A program made the position numbers and the translations under genes. A stretch of 7,469 bases of DNA from Pseudomonadota bacterium (GTDB taxonomy: Bacteria > Pseudomonadota > Gammaproteobacteria > Xanthomonadales > Xanthomonadaceae): contig JAHWKC010000105.1 in the NCBI GenBank assembly GCA_019348095.1, positions 1 through 7,469 of the forward strand, written 5' to 3'. The notes under the pieces were generated by a model that saw nothing but the letters and a program-made list of their open reading frames with translations, was not told where the DNA came from and searched no databases. The stretch's first letter is position 1. Every line of letters begins with the position of its first letter. Positions 1 to 5,729 of this stretch are shown here, piece after piece.

Positions 1-32
1 GTGTACGTCTACTCGCGTTGAAGAGCTCGTCG

Positions 33-50
33 GGCGGGTTTCAACCCGCC
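33..50. repeat. Short perfect hairpin near the left edge
   Basis: An 8-bp perfect inverted repeat, ggcgggtt and aacccgcc, is separated by only two bases (tc). It lies about 155 bases upstream of the pirin gene. It may be the tail of a terminator from a gene outside the window or a REP-like intergenic element; GC-rich hairpins of this shape are common between genes in xanthomonads. No T-run follows it. The rest of 1-205 shows no recognisable promoter or gene. Confidence 0.4.
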
Positions 51-194
51 GATCCCAGCCGAGGTGGCGGATTGAAGCTCGTCCGACGCATTGCGTCCAC
101 CTCCGCAACACAGGTTTTCGCTTGCGACGCTGGGCCCTTCACCACTCCGGCGCCATCCTGATCACAGCGCCGCCATCGGCGCGACGCGATCCAC

Positions 195-199
195 AGGAG
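195..199 (+). promoter_or_regulatory. Ribosome binding site of the pirin gene
   Basis: AGGAG sits 6 bases before the ATG at 206. It decides the start: the frame is open upstream to an ATG at 122, but that codon has no comparable site and the family's conserved region begins shortly after 206. Confidence 0.75.
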
Positions 200-205
200 C
201 CAGCC

Positions 206-1069
206 ATGCCCACCGTCACCTCCGACACCACCCGCGCTCGCATCGTGCGTACCGTGCGCGGGCAGCCCGCGTCCGATGGCGCCGGGGTCAAGCTCACCCG
301 CGTCATCGGCAGCCCGCAACTGCCAGACCTGGACCCCTTCCTGCTGCTCGACGAGTTCGGCACCGACCGTCCCGAGGACTACCTCGCCGGATTTCCCGAG
401 CACCCGCACCGCGGGTTCGAGACCGTCACCTACATGCTCGACGGTCGCATGCGGCACAAGGACAACCACGGCAACGAGGGCGTGCTGGTGCCCGGCAGCG
501 TGCAGTGGATGACCGCCGGCCGCGGCCTGGTGCATTCGGAGATGCCCGAGCAGCTCGAAGGCCGCATGCGCGGCTTCCAGCTCTGGGTCAACCTGCCTGC
601 GCGCGACAAGATGACGGCGCCGCGCTACCAGGAATTCGCGCCCGAGCGTATCCCTCAGCTGCAACCGGCCGAAGGCGTGAGGTTGAAGCTGATCGCGGGC
701 GTGGTCGGGCAGGCGCAGGGACCGATCGCGCAGCCGGCGACCGAGCCGGTATACCTGGATATCGAGCTGGCGCCCGGCGCCGGTTGGGAGCACCCGCTGC
801 CCGAAGGCCACAGCGCGTTTGCGTACCTGTTCGAGGGCGGGGCGGTGATCGGTGCTGGCGAAGCGGCGCGCCCGCTGGCTGCGCAGGAGCTGGCGGTGCT
901 GGGTGGTGGCCCAGTGTTCCAGGTGCAGGCCGGCGATGCGGGCGCGCGCCTGATCCTGGTCGCTGGGCGCCCGCTGCGCGAGCCGGTTGCTCGCCACGGG
1001 CCGTTCGTCATGAACACCCGGCAGGACCTGATGCAGGCATTCGCCGATTTCCAGGAAGGGCGGTTCTGA
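206..1069 (+). CDS. Pirin family protein (bicupin)
   Basis: This 287-residue cytoplasmic protein has the length and layout of bacterial pirins, iron-binding bicupins. Some members (E. coli YhhW, human pirin) show quercetin 2,3-dioxygenase activity, and others act as protein partners. The N-terminal cupin carries the diagnostic HPHRGFET motif (residues 66-73), with metal ligands expected at H66, H68, H110 and E112 (LVHSEM), all present. A WMTAGRG segment precedes the last pair, as in the family. The C-terminal cupin starts around residue 165 (KLIAGVVGQAQGP), ends with a PVARHGPFVMNT signature near 258-276, and has no obvious metal set of its own. The start is supported by AGGAG at 195-199. It is the only convincing plus-strand gene here and converges with the secreted-protein gene ending at 1129. 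The family call is firm; the true substrate is unknown. Confidence 0.95.
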   Translation: MPTVTSDTTRARIVRTVRGQPASDGAGVKLTRVIGSPQLPDLDPFLLLDEFGTDRPEDYLAGFPEHPHRGFETVTYMLDGRMRHKDNHGNEGVLVPGSVQWMTAGRGLVHSEMPEQLEGRMRGFQLWVNLPARDKMTAPRYQEFAPERIPQLQPAEGVRLKLIAGVVGQAQGPIAQPATEPVYLDIELAPGAGWEHPLPEGHSAFAYLFEGGAVIGAGEAARPLAAQELAVLGGGPVFQVQAGDAGARLILVAGRPLREPVARHGPFVMNTRQDLMQAFADFQEGRF

Positions 1070-1128
1070 CGCCAACGCCGCATGGCGAAGGCGGCGTGCC
1101 CATCTGTGCCTCGGAAAACCGGTCCGTG

Positions 1129-1590
1129 CTACTGGCCGGCCGCCACTTGCGTGCTGCGGTCGGGGCCGAACTGCAGGCTCTGGGTCAGCTGGAACGCGCG
1201 GTCGAGCTGCTCGCCCGAAGGGGACTGCAGCCAGATATGCGCGACACGTCCATCGTCGAGTTCGAGCAGCGCCTCGCGCGCCTCGATGTTCGGCCGGGTC
1301 GCGATCTCGGCGCGGTACCACTGCACCGATCGCCCGTCGATGCGGCCCTGCTCCTCCCGGTTTCTGCGCTTGGGTTGGAACGGCGAATCCGCAGCGATGT
1401 ACAGCCCGAACGCCTCCGACTCGTCCGCGCGCAGCGCCCGGCAGAAGTCCGAACTGCCGCTGCCGCGGTGTTCCCAAGTCAATCCCGCCTCGGCGGGCAG
1501 TCGCGGACATGCCCCCGGGTCTTGTGCCTGGGCCGGCGCCGCCAGCCCCGCCAGCAGCAACATCGGCATGCAAAACGCCGTCTTGTTCAT
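1129..1590 (-). CDS. Small secreted protein of unknown function
   Basis: A 153-residue protein I do not recognise. Residues 1-23 form a clear Sec signal peptide (MNKTAFCMPMLLLAG, then AAPAQA), with cleavage expected after AQA at about residue 23, so the mature protein is likely periplasmic or secreted. The mature part has two cysteines (C28, C50) that could form a disulfide, a basic-acidic patch (PKRRNREEQGR, 73-83) and a C-terminal half rich in predicted beta strand (VQWYRAEI, ALLELDDGRVAHIWL). The start is the ATG at 1590 with AGGGGG seven bases upstream (1598-1603). The frame stays open back to 1803, but that extension crosses inverted repeats and a promoter-like region and has no signal-peptide logic. 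It converges with pirin, leaving a 59-base gap. The gene and its export look sound; the function cannot be assigned. Confidence 0.85.
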   Translation of the reverse strand: MNKTAFCMPMLLLAGLAAPAQAQDPGACPRLPAEAGLTWEHRGSGSSDFCRALRADESEAFGLYIAADSPFQPKRRNREEQGRIDGRSVQWYRAEIATRPNIEAREALLELDDGRVAHIWLQSPSGEQLDRAFQLTQSLQFGPDRSTQVAAGQ

Positions 1591-1636
1591 GTGATAGCCC
1601 CCTGTTCGCGTCCAGACGATGCCTGTCGCGTCTCCG

Positions 1637-1665
1637 ACCTTAGTCCACTCCCCGGGCATTGACAA
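1637..1665 (-). promoter_or_regulatory. Candidate sigma-70 promoter of the secreted-protein gene
   Basis: On the minus strand TTGTCA (1665-1660, five of six matches to TTGACA) is followed after exactly 17 bases by TAAGGT (1642-1637, three of six matches to TATAAT). Transcription would begin near 1630, giving a leader of about 40 bases before the ATG at 1590. The -10 is weak, so this stays a candidate. Confidence 0.4.
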
Positions 1666-1674
1666 ATCATGCCC
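1654..1674. promoter_or_regulatory. Inverted repeat enclosing the -35 box (possible operator)
   Basis: Arms gggcat (1654-1659) and atgccc (1669-1674) are perfect 6-bp complements with a 9-base spacer, and the spacer contains the candidate -35 hexamer of the promoter for the gene starting at 1590. A dimeric regulator bound here would block the polymerase. The regulator is unknown. Confidence 0.35.
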
Positions 1675-1682
1675 ATTCAGTG

Positions 1683-1698
1683 TTGCGATTGGTCGCAA
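1683..1698. repeat. Inverted repeat, 6-bp arms with a 4-base loop
   Basis: ttgcga and tcgcaa are perfect complements around ttgg. The repeat sits 9 bases from the inverted repeat at 1654-1674 and 3 bases from the larger one at 1702-1734, forming a cluster upstream of the secreted-protein gene. Confidence 0.45.
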
Positions 1699-1701
1699 AG
1701 G

Positions 1702-1734
1702 GCGATGCAGAACGGCCGCGATGTTCTGCATCGC
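1702..1734. repeat. Perfect 12-bp inverted repeat with a 9-base spacer
   Basis: gcgatgcagaac (1702-1713) and gttctgcatcgc (1723-1734) are exact reverse complements around ggccgcgat. It lies 124 bases beyond the stop of the kinase-like gene and about 110 bases upstream of the secreted-protein start. It could be an operator, or the stem of a terminator for the kinase-like transcript, although no T-run follows on either strand. Confidence 0.6.
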
Positions 1735-1857
1735 GCGATGCCGTACGAAGGGCGAGGGCGAAACGCACTGCATCGACCAGGCCCCCGCGGCGCTGCCCGG
1801 CAAGCGGCCAACGCACGGACAGCGCCGCGCCAGAATCGCCCGGAAGGAGGGCCGTTA

Positions 1858-2358
1858 TCAGGCTGCGCTGCCGGCGACCACCGGTGGAGCGTCGACGTAC
1901 TCGGCCTTCTCGCCACCGTGGGCATCGAATATCCGGCGATGCGCCCGGTATGACCACGCATCGCCGCGGGTGTAGTACTCGGCCACCCACGACTGCAGTG
2001 CGTCCAGCATCGAGTTCTGCTGCTCGATCGAGGCGTACTTGTGCGGCTCCCAAGGGCGCCTGCGGTTGTTCGCCTGGCATGCCGCCAACCCCGGATTGAG
2101 GAAGACCAGCCCGGTGCAGTGCGCGGACGCACGTTCGATGAGTTCGCCGTAACAGCCCTCGATCACCCAGGCCGCCTCGGACGACAGGAACTCACCCAGC
2201 GAGGCGGCGATCGCCTGCGCCGCGCGCTGGACGGCAATCCGGCCCGGCTCCCACACGATGGAATCCAGGTCGAGGTGTGCCAGGCCGTGCGCATCGGCGA
2301 GTGCCTTGGCGTAGGTGCTCTTGCCCGAGCCGGAGTTTCCGAAAACCAGGATCTTCAT
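1858..2358 (-). CDS. P-loop kinase-like ATPase (adenylate/shikimate kinase fold, small)
   Basis: A 166-residue cytoplasmic protein that opens directly with a Walker A loop, GNSGSGKST (residues 7-15), after the strand MKILVF. A DLDS segment (30-33) and a WVIEGCY strand (64-70) follow, then VFLNP (85-89) and an arginine-rich lid-like stretch, RRRPWEPHKY (99-108), and finally SWVAEYYTR with downstream basic residues. This order is typical of small nucleotide-kinase-fold proteins annotated as shikimate kinase, adenylate kinase or FlaR-like; the real phosphate acceptor is unknown. The start is the ATG at 2358, because the P-loop must begin within a few residues of it; the ribosome site is weak. 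The gene lies just past the decayed attC at 2464-2523 and has no attC behind it, so it looks chromosomal, or like a cassette that has lost its attC. Confidence 0.85.
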   Translation of the reverse strand: MKILVFGNSGSGKSTYAKALADAHGLAHLDLDSIVWEPGRIAVQRAAQAIAASLGEFLSSEAAWVIEGCYGELIERASAHCTGLVFLNPGLAACQANNRRRPWEPHKYASIEQQNSMLDALQSWVAEYYTRGDAWSYRAHRRIFDAHGGEKAEYVDAPPVVAGSAA

Positions 2359-2379
2359 GGATGAGGTCGCTGCCCGGAT

Positions 2380-2422
2380 CGAGCCGACGGCACACTGCTG
2401 CACTCCAGCCGACGGAACACTG
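2380..2422. repeat. Tandem direct repeat upstream of the kinase-like gene
   Basis: Two 18-bp copies, 2380-2397 and 2405-2422, differ at two positions and share agccgacgg and acactg. They are offset by 25 bases and lie 22-64 bases before the ATG at 2358. They could be paired binding sites of an activator or repressor, or a small replication-slippage duplication. Confidence 0.5.
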
Positions 2423-2463
2423 TCGGGGAATGCGCGATGGAGGCTCCCGCACTTCCTTTCCGC

Positions 2464-2523
2464 GCCGCATGATTGAATTAAGCCGAACCACGAAGCGGCT
2501 TTGGCCTGGACGAATTGCTAGGC
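2464..2523 (-). repeat. attC site with decayed right core (array end)
   Basis: Read on the minus strand, the left core is GCCTAGC (2523-2517), followed by AATTCGTCCAGGCC and a hairpin whose arms are AAGCCG and CGGCTT around a CTTCG-containing loop. The right side continues TTAATTCAA as in good attC sites, but where GTTRRRY is expected (about 2470-2464) there is ATGCGGC. The left half resembles the site at 2977-3036 closely (shared CCAAAGCCG). The GFA-like gene stops inside the left core. Confidence 0.75.
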
Positions 2524-2964
2524 ACCAGAGGTTAGCAGCTCCACCTGCGGCACCCACAGTTGCTGCCACCGGCCGGCTTTTTCCTCGGCACTCAGCGTTT
2601 GCGGCGATACCGGCAGGGGCGGTCCCAGTGCCGGCGGGTCGTCCAGGCAGCTGGCATTGGCGGCGCCGTAGGTGATGCCCTGGTGCTTGTACAGCACCGC
2701 CACCAGCACGCCGCACCGACTGCAGGTTACGAACTGGGCGGTGCCCGTCCCTTGCCGGTATAGCGCAGGGGCGGGGCTGTCCGCCTCGATCCGAAGGGTG
2801 CCGTGCGGATCAGACAGCCACGAAGCGCCATGCTTCCGGCAAAAGCTGCAGTCGCACGCACGGGGATTGAGGCTCAACGCAGGCGCGGGGCTGGCGAAAA
2901 AAAGCCTGACGGCGGCGCAGTGGCAGCTCCCACGAAGCCTGGTTACGCATTCCGCATGCGACAT
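2518..2964 (-). CDS. GFA/CENP-V family zinc-binding protein
   Basis: A 148-residue cytoplasmic protein of the GFA fold, named after glutathione-dependent formaldehyde-activating enzyme; most members have no proven reaction. The cysteine pattern is complete. GSCHC (12-16) pairs with CSRCG (81-85) for the structural zinc (C14, C16, C81, C84), and RACDCSFCRKHG (35-46) supplies the second set (C37, C39, C42). AALYK-type and YGAANASCLDDPPA segments at about 88-112 also fit the family. The start is the ATG at 2964, 13 bases after the attC right core at 2983-2977; a longer frame back to 2994 would place coding sequence across that core. The upstream ribosome site is weak (AAGGTG). The stop TAG lies inside the left core of its own attC, a compact cassette arrangement. 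It is probably the last cassette of the array. Family is secure, substrate unknown. Confidence 0.9.
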   Translation of the reverse strand: MSHAECVTRLRGSCHCAAVRLFFASPAPALSLNPRACDCSFCRKHGASWLSDPHGTLRIEADSPAPALYRQGTGTAQFVTCSRCGVLVAVLYKHQGITYGAANASCLDDPPALGPPLPVSPQTLSAEEKAGRWQQLWVPQVELLTSGA

Positions 2965-2976
2965 GGCGGCACCTTG

Positions 2977-3036
2977 AGCTAACGCCCGCGTCAAGCCGAG
3001 CAGCCAATCGGCTTTGGCTTGAACGAATAGTCAGGC
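2977..3036 (-). repeat. attC recombination site
   Basis: On the minus strand the left core is GCCTGAC (3036-3030), then TATTCGTTCAAGCC, a stem with arms AAGCCGA and TCGGCTT, and the right core GCGTTAGCT with GTTAGCT at 2983-2977. Total length is 60 bp, the common size for short attC sites. Left and right cores each match the consensus at six of seven positions. It closes the cassette of the 74-residue hydrophobic protein, whose TGA stop lies in the left core. Confidence 0.9.
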
Positions 3037-3255
3037 CGCCGCCGCTGCGTGGCCCGGCCGCCAACCAAGCAGGCGGGCCGGTAGAAGCAGAATGGCCTGC
3101 AAGAGCGCGAACAGAGCAGAGAACGTAATCCCCACCAGGCGAAACGGCAGGGCGAGCAGCCAAGCGATTGGCCACACGACCAGGGCCAGCAGCGCCAGCG
3201 GCCAGCACAGGACAAAGAGAATGCACCAGACAACCGTGGCGATGAGTGCTTTCAT
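3031..3255 (-). CDS. Small hydrophobic membrane protein, 74 residues
   Basis: A short protein of unknown function that is almost entirely hydrophobic from residue 3 to 63. It probably makes two membrane helices (about 5-35 and 40-62) broken by LPFRLVG, which holds one of only two arginines in that stretch, the other being in PARLLG. The C-terminus is WRPGHAAAAA. The start is the ATG at 3255, set by AAGGAG at 3268-3263, seven bases upstream. A longer open frame to 3360 lacks such a site and is not hydrophobic. The gene ends with a TGA inside the attC left core at 3036-3030. Tiny membrane proteins of this sort are frequent integron-cassette products. It could be a small toxin-like or stress membrane peptide, but nothing in the sequence proves this. 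Confidence 0.8.
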   Translation of the reverse strand: MKALIATVVWCILFVLCWPLALLALVVWPIAWLLALPFRLVGITFSALFALLQAILLLPARLLGWRPGHAAAAA

Positions 3256-3262
3256 AACGTTG

Positions 3263-3268
3263 CTCCTT
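3263..3268 (-). promoter_or_regulatory. Strong ribosome binding site of the 74-residue protein
   Basis: AAGGAG on the minus strand, seven bases before the ATG at 3255. It is the best-formed ribosome site among the cassette genes and fixes the start of this short gene. Confidence 0.7.
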
Positions 3269-3271
3269 CTG

Positions 3272-3292
3272 GTCCGGTAAGCGGGACCGGAC
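3272..3292. repeat. Inverted repeat in the leader of the small membrane gene
   Basis: gtccggt (3272-3278) and accggac (3286-3292) are perfect 7-bp complements around a 7-base loop, ending 4 bases before the ribosome site of the gene starting at 3255. It may be an operator, or a leader hairpin that affects translation. A second small hairpin, cgccc and gggcg around aatag-type loop bases, lies at 3370-3383. Confidence 0.45.
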
Positions 3293-3409
3293 TTGGACCC
3301 GAAAGGCTTGCAGTCCCGGTGCGTGGCGGCAACCGGTACCCGACGGAACGGCCGGAGCACTGGATCAAGCGCCCAATAGGGCGACCAAATTCCCGGAGGC
3401 CCAGCTCCC

Positions 3410-3449
3410 GGATCGCGCCACGCCGCAAAGCGGCTTCAGTTGTTACGGC
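3410..3449 (-). repeat. Degenerate or half attC behind the amidohydrolase
   Basis: On the minus strand GCCGTAAC (3449-3442) gives a full left-core match (CCGTAAC), followed by AACTGAAGCCGC, TTT and GCGGCGTGGC. It starts 40 bases after the amidohydrolase stop, and its left side resembles the good site at 6859-6915 (GGCGTAAC, GAAGCCGCTT). I cannot find a matching right arm and GTTRRRY core before the next gene at 3255. It may be a site that lost its right half, or chance similarity. Confidence 0.4.
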
Positions 3450-3499
3450 GATGCCAATTTCTAGCACAGAGTGTTTGAAGTACTCATGTTCGCCAGACC

Positions 3500-5011
3500 C
3501 TATAGCGCGATGCTACGGCTTGTTTGGTTTGCTTCTTCCACCGTGGTCAAGATCGAATCCAGCTGCGCGCGATCAAGGAAGCGGCCGTCGACGATCACGC
3601 CTTCGATGGCCCGTGTATTGGCGATATCCTCCAGCGGGTTGGCGCGCAACAGCACCATGTCGGCGCGGTATCCCGGCGCGATCCTGCCGGCTTCCTGGTT
3701 CATCCGCTCCGCAGGCGTGGCGGTGGCCGAACGCAAGCTCTGCGCCGGGCTTAGCCCAGCCTCGGTCAAGGACTTCAACTCGTCGTGCAGGGAGAAACCC
3801 GGAACCGCCCCGGCCGTATTGGCGTCGGTGCCGGCCATCACGTGCACGCCCTTGTCGCGCATTGCCCGCAGGAGAATGCGATGTGCCTCGGCGAAGGTCA
3901 TCCAGTAGGCCGCCGCCGCCTCGCGTTCGGCAGGGCTGGCCTCCAGGCCGATCTCGTAAGCGTTGTTTCCGGGAAGCCAGCCCTTTGACAGCGGCGTCCC
4001 CTCGACCAGCCCGGGATTGGCGTACCGCAGCTCTATCTCCTCGACCAGATCCGCCGGGGCGACCTTCTGCCGCGCAATGCTCTCGATCAGCCACAGGGAG
4101 GACACCACCGCGATGTCATGCTCCGCCAGCTTCGCGGCCACCTCGTTGCTGCGTCGTGCAACGAATTGGAGGTACTCGTCCGCGTTGGCATTGGTGAAGA
4201 AGCCGAACTCCGCATTGAGCGCCTTCGCGATCTCCTCGATGTGCGAAAGCTCGCTTTGCCCGGATGTCCAGAGCGCATCGAGCGGGACCGACACCGGAAA
4301 ATGTCCGATTAGCGCAATGCCTGACGCCGACGCAGCCCGATCAATCTCCCGGTATGTCTCCTCGTCGAGGATGCTTCCCAGCTTGACCGCATCGTAGCCA
4401 TCCCCGGCTAGCGAGCGGACCACTGCCTCGGCATGCTCTGGCCGCCGGACGTTGATCCGGTTGCGCGTCCAACGCTGAAAGTGACCGGCAAACCATTCCC
4501 GGCTTTCCAGCTTCTCCGATCCCACGAATACTTGCGGGCCCAGGCGCCCCGCCTCGATCTCGTCGCGCCAGACCAGGTGATCCGCGTTGCCGCTCATCTC
4601 GCGGATGCCCGTGACCCCGTTGGCCACATAGATCAACAGGTCGTTTGGGCTCTGCTTCAGATGGACATGGGCGTCGACCAGCCCGGGGATCAGATAGCGC
4701 CCGTTGCCGTCGACCAGGTTGACGCCCTCGGGGAGTTCCAACCTCTCTCCGACGGCCACGACTCCGCCTTGGTCGAACAGCACGGTGTGGCCGCCGATCA
4801 TCGTATTCCCGTCCGCAGACAGGACATGGACATCGGTGATCGCCGTGGGCCCGGATATCGCATCGAAGCCGGCGTGATCGACGACCGCCGTATCAGCCCC
4901 GGCAAAGCGCCTGAGCTGATGATCGACCCACACGATGGAGGTCGCGCAGAGCGCCAGCACCAGCAGGAGCGAGAGCAGGGTCCACTTCTTGACTGGTGCA
5001 GCACTGATCAT
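3500..5011 (-). CDS. Membrane-anchored amidohydrolase family protein
   Basis: A 503-residue metal-dependent hydrolase of the amidohydrolase superfamily, imidazolonepropionase/prolidase-like branch. Residues 9-29 form one hydrophobic segment with a short lysine-bearing N-terminus, suggesting an inner-membrane anchor or uncleaved signal with the enzyme in the periplasm. A small beta domain comes first (ITDVHVLSADGNTMIGG), then the barrel with metal ligands HVH (115-117) after LIPGLVDA, a candidate bridging lysine K210 (AVKLGS), H237 (IGHFP), H257 (LSHIEEI) and catalytic D396 (MAGTDAN). The C-terminal GRIAPGYRADMVLL is the usual family signature (442-455). All expected catalytic residues are present. 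The start is the ATG at 5011; a TTG extension to 5086 is possible but lacks family support. At over 1.5 kb it is large for a cassette gene. The substrate (cyclic amide, peptide or ester) cannot be told. Confidence 0.9.
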   Translation of the reverse strand: MISAAPVKKWTLLSLLLVLALCATSIVWVDHQLRRFAGADTAVVDHAGFDAISGPTAITDVHVLSADGNTMIGGHTVLFDQGGVVAVGERLELPEGVNLVDGNGRYLIPGLVDAHVHLKQSPNDLLIYVANGVTGIREMSGNADHLVWRDEIEAGRLGPQVFVGSEKLESREWFAGHFQRWTRNRINVRRPEHAEAVVRSLAGDGYDAVKLGSILDEETYREIDRAASASGIALIGHFPVSVPLDALWTSGQSELSHIEEIAKALNAEFGFFTNANADEYLQFVARRSNEVAAKLAEHDIAVVSSLWLIESIARQKVAPADLVEEIELRYANPGLVEGTPLSKGWLPGNNAYEIGLEASPAEREAAAAYWMTFAEAHRILLRAMRDKGVHVMAGTDANTAGAVPGFSLHDELKSLTEAGLSPAQSLRSATATPAERMNQEAGRIAPGYRADMVLLRANPLEDIANTRAIEGVIVDGRFLDRAQLDSILTTVEEANQTSRSIAL

Positions 5012-5152
5012 GCGGTCCGTCCCAACCTCGTGGCCGCCCGTGACGGGGCAGGTGGAGAGATTGGGATCCCGGAAAGTGCTCGGCAACGCGCTTGCGACGA
5101 AACCGAGCCAGGCTCCGACGAAATCAGGGAAATCAGCGACGAGCCACCTGCG

Positions 5153-5282
5153 GTCTAGTGCTGGTTAAGTAGCGCGGCGAAGCGGCGCCGGTACGCCGGC
5201 AAAACGCGAAGGCCGACCCGGCCAGCCGACGGCGCGGCCATGCAGGGGCGCTGGGAGGGCTACCGAACGCGGCGGCTTACGG
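5153..5282 (-). repeat. Possible long degenerate attC between the BamE-like gene and the amidohydrolase
   Basis: On the minus strand CCGTAAG (5282-5276) overlaps the stop of the upstream gene, as left cores do elsewhere in this array. At the far end CGCTACTTAACCAGCACTAGAC (its last seven bases at 5159-5153) resembles the usual right end with ACTAGAC in place of GTTAGAC. A hairpin GCCGG-CGTA-CCGGC and a GCCGCTTCGCCG stretch lie between. Arm complementarity is poor. This 265-base gap (5012-5276) shows no convincing gene. Confidence 0.3.
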
Positions 5283-5726
5283 TTGGCATGCCACCCGAAT
5301 CGTGCCGACCTCACTCCCTTTCGGGGCGATCTGAAGCCAGCACGGAAAGCTGGTGTAGTACTCCCAATAAGTGGCGCCATCTTCTCGTTTCACCAGTTCG
5401 GGCTCTCCATAGAGCCGGAGGGCGCTCTCGAGCGGGTCGCCGGGGCACAGGCCCGCAGGTGTGCAGGCCTGCGGGCTTTCGCTGAACAAACTTGCGGCAA
5501 TCTCGTCACTGAAGGAAACGACGAGGTGCGGGTAGCGCAGATGTCGATCGAGGTAATCCAACTCCTCGGAGACATTGGCAGGTTCACCCAGGCGTTCACG
5601 GACCTGTTGTTCCGTAGCGTCAATGGAGATCCCACCCAGCGCCAGTTCGGCGTGGGGAATGCCCTGCGGCGCACAGAAGGCCCCGACCGGGAGTGCGATA
5701 GCGACGGACGCGAGGAGATGCCTCAT
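5277..5726 (-). CDS. Secreted protein with two BamE/SmpA-like repeats
   Basis: A 149-residue exported protein. Residues 1-19 look like a Sec signal peptide (MRHLLASVAIALPVGAFCA), giving a periplasmic product; a lipoprotein reading via C18 is less likely because the lipobox (GAFC) is poor and no lipid-typical residues follow. The mature part seems to hold two copies of the BamE/SmpA-type pattern, glycine + turn + amphipathic helix + GEP: first GGISIDATEQQVRERLGEP (31-49), later LCPGDPLESALRLYGEP (93-109). Each is followed by aromatic strand segments (LVVSFSD, ATYWEYYTS). Four mature-region cysteines could form disulfides (C88, C94, C129, C147). Such folds bind other proteins in the envelope, as BamE does in the outer-membrane assembly machine. 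The start is the ATG at 5726, four bases after a GTTGCGC that may be a cassette core. The repeat reading is inference from pattern. Confidence 0.75.
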   Translation of the reverse strand: MRHLLASVAIALPVGAFCAPQGIPHAELALGGISIDATEQQVRERLGEPANVSEELDYLDRHLRYPHLVVSFSDEIAASLFSESPQACTPAGLCPGDPLESALRLYGEPELVKREDGATYWEYYTSFPCWLQIAPKGSEVGTIRVACQP

Positions 5727-5729
5727 ACC

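Noticed and set aside
1076..1096. Hairpin cgccgc/gcggcg between the convergent pirin and secreted-protein genes as a terminator
   Set aside because: Six-base arms with a 9-base loop and no T-run; such pairs arise often at this GC content.
41..1573. A 510-codon open frame on the minus strand opposite pirin
   Set aside because: It is antisense to a clear pirin gene and to part of the secreted-protein gene; its arginine-, alanine- and histidine-rich content is typical of GC-driven shadow frames.
91..1662. A 523-codon plus-strand frame
   Set aside because: It overlaps pirin in another frame and has low-complexity Arg/Ala/Pro content with no family features.
1800..1860. An attC behind the kinase-like gene
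   Set aside because: No left core, complementary arms or GTTRRRY core are found after its stop, so the gene is not called a cassette.
3319..4197. A 292-codon plus-strand frame opposite the amidohydrolase
   Set aside because: It is antisense to a gene with full catalytic motifs and is rich in Pro/Arg/Ser like other shadows.
5012..5086. TTG start adding 25 residues to the amidohydrolase
   Set aside because: The extension is polar and would bury the membrane anchor; the ATG at 5011 gives a normal N-terminus. It is not excluded.
5118..5136. Tandem gaaatcag-type 9-mers upstream of the amidohydrolase
   Set aside because: Only two imperfect 9-base copies; too short to claim as a regulatory repeat.
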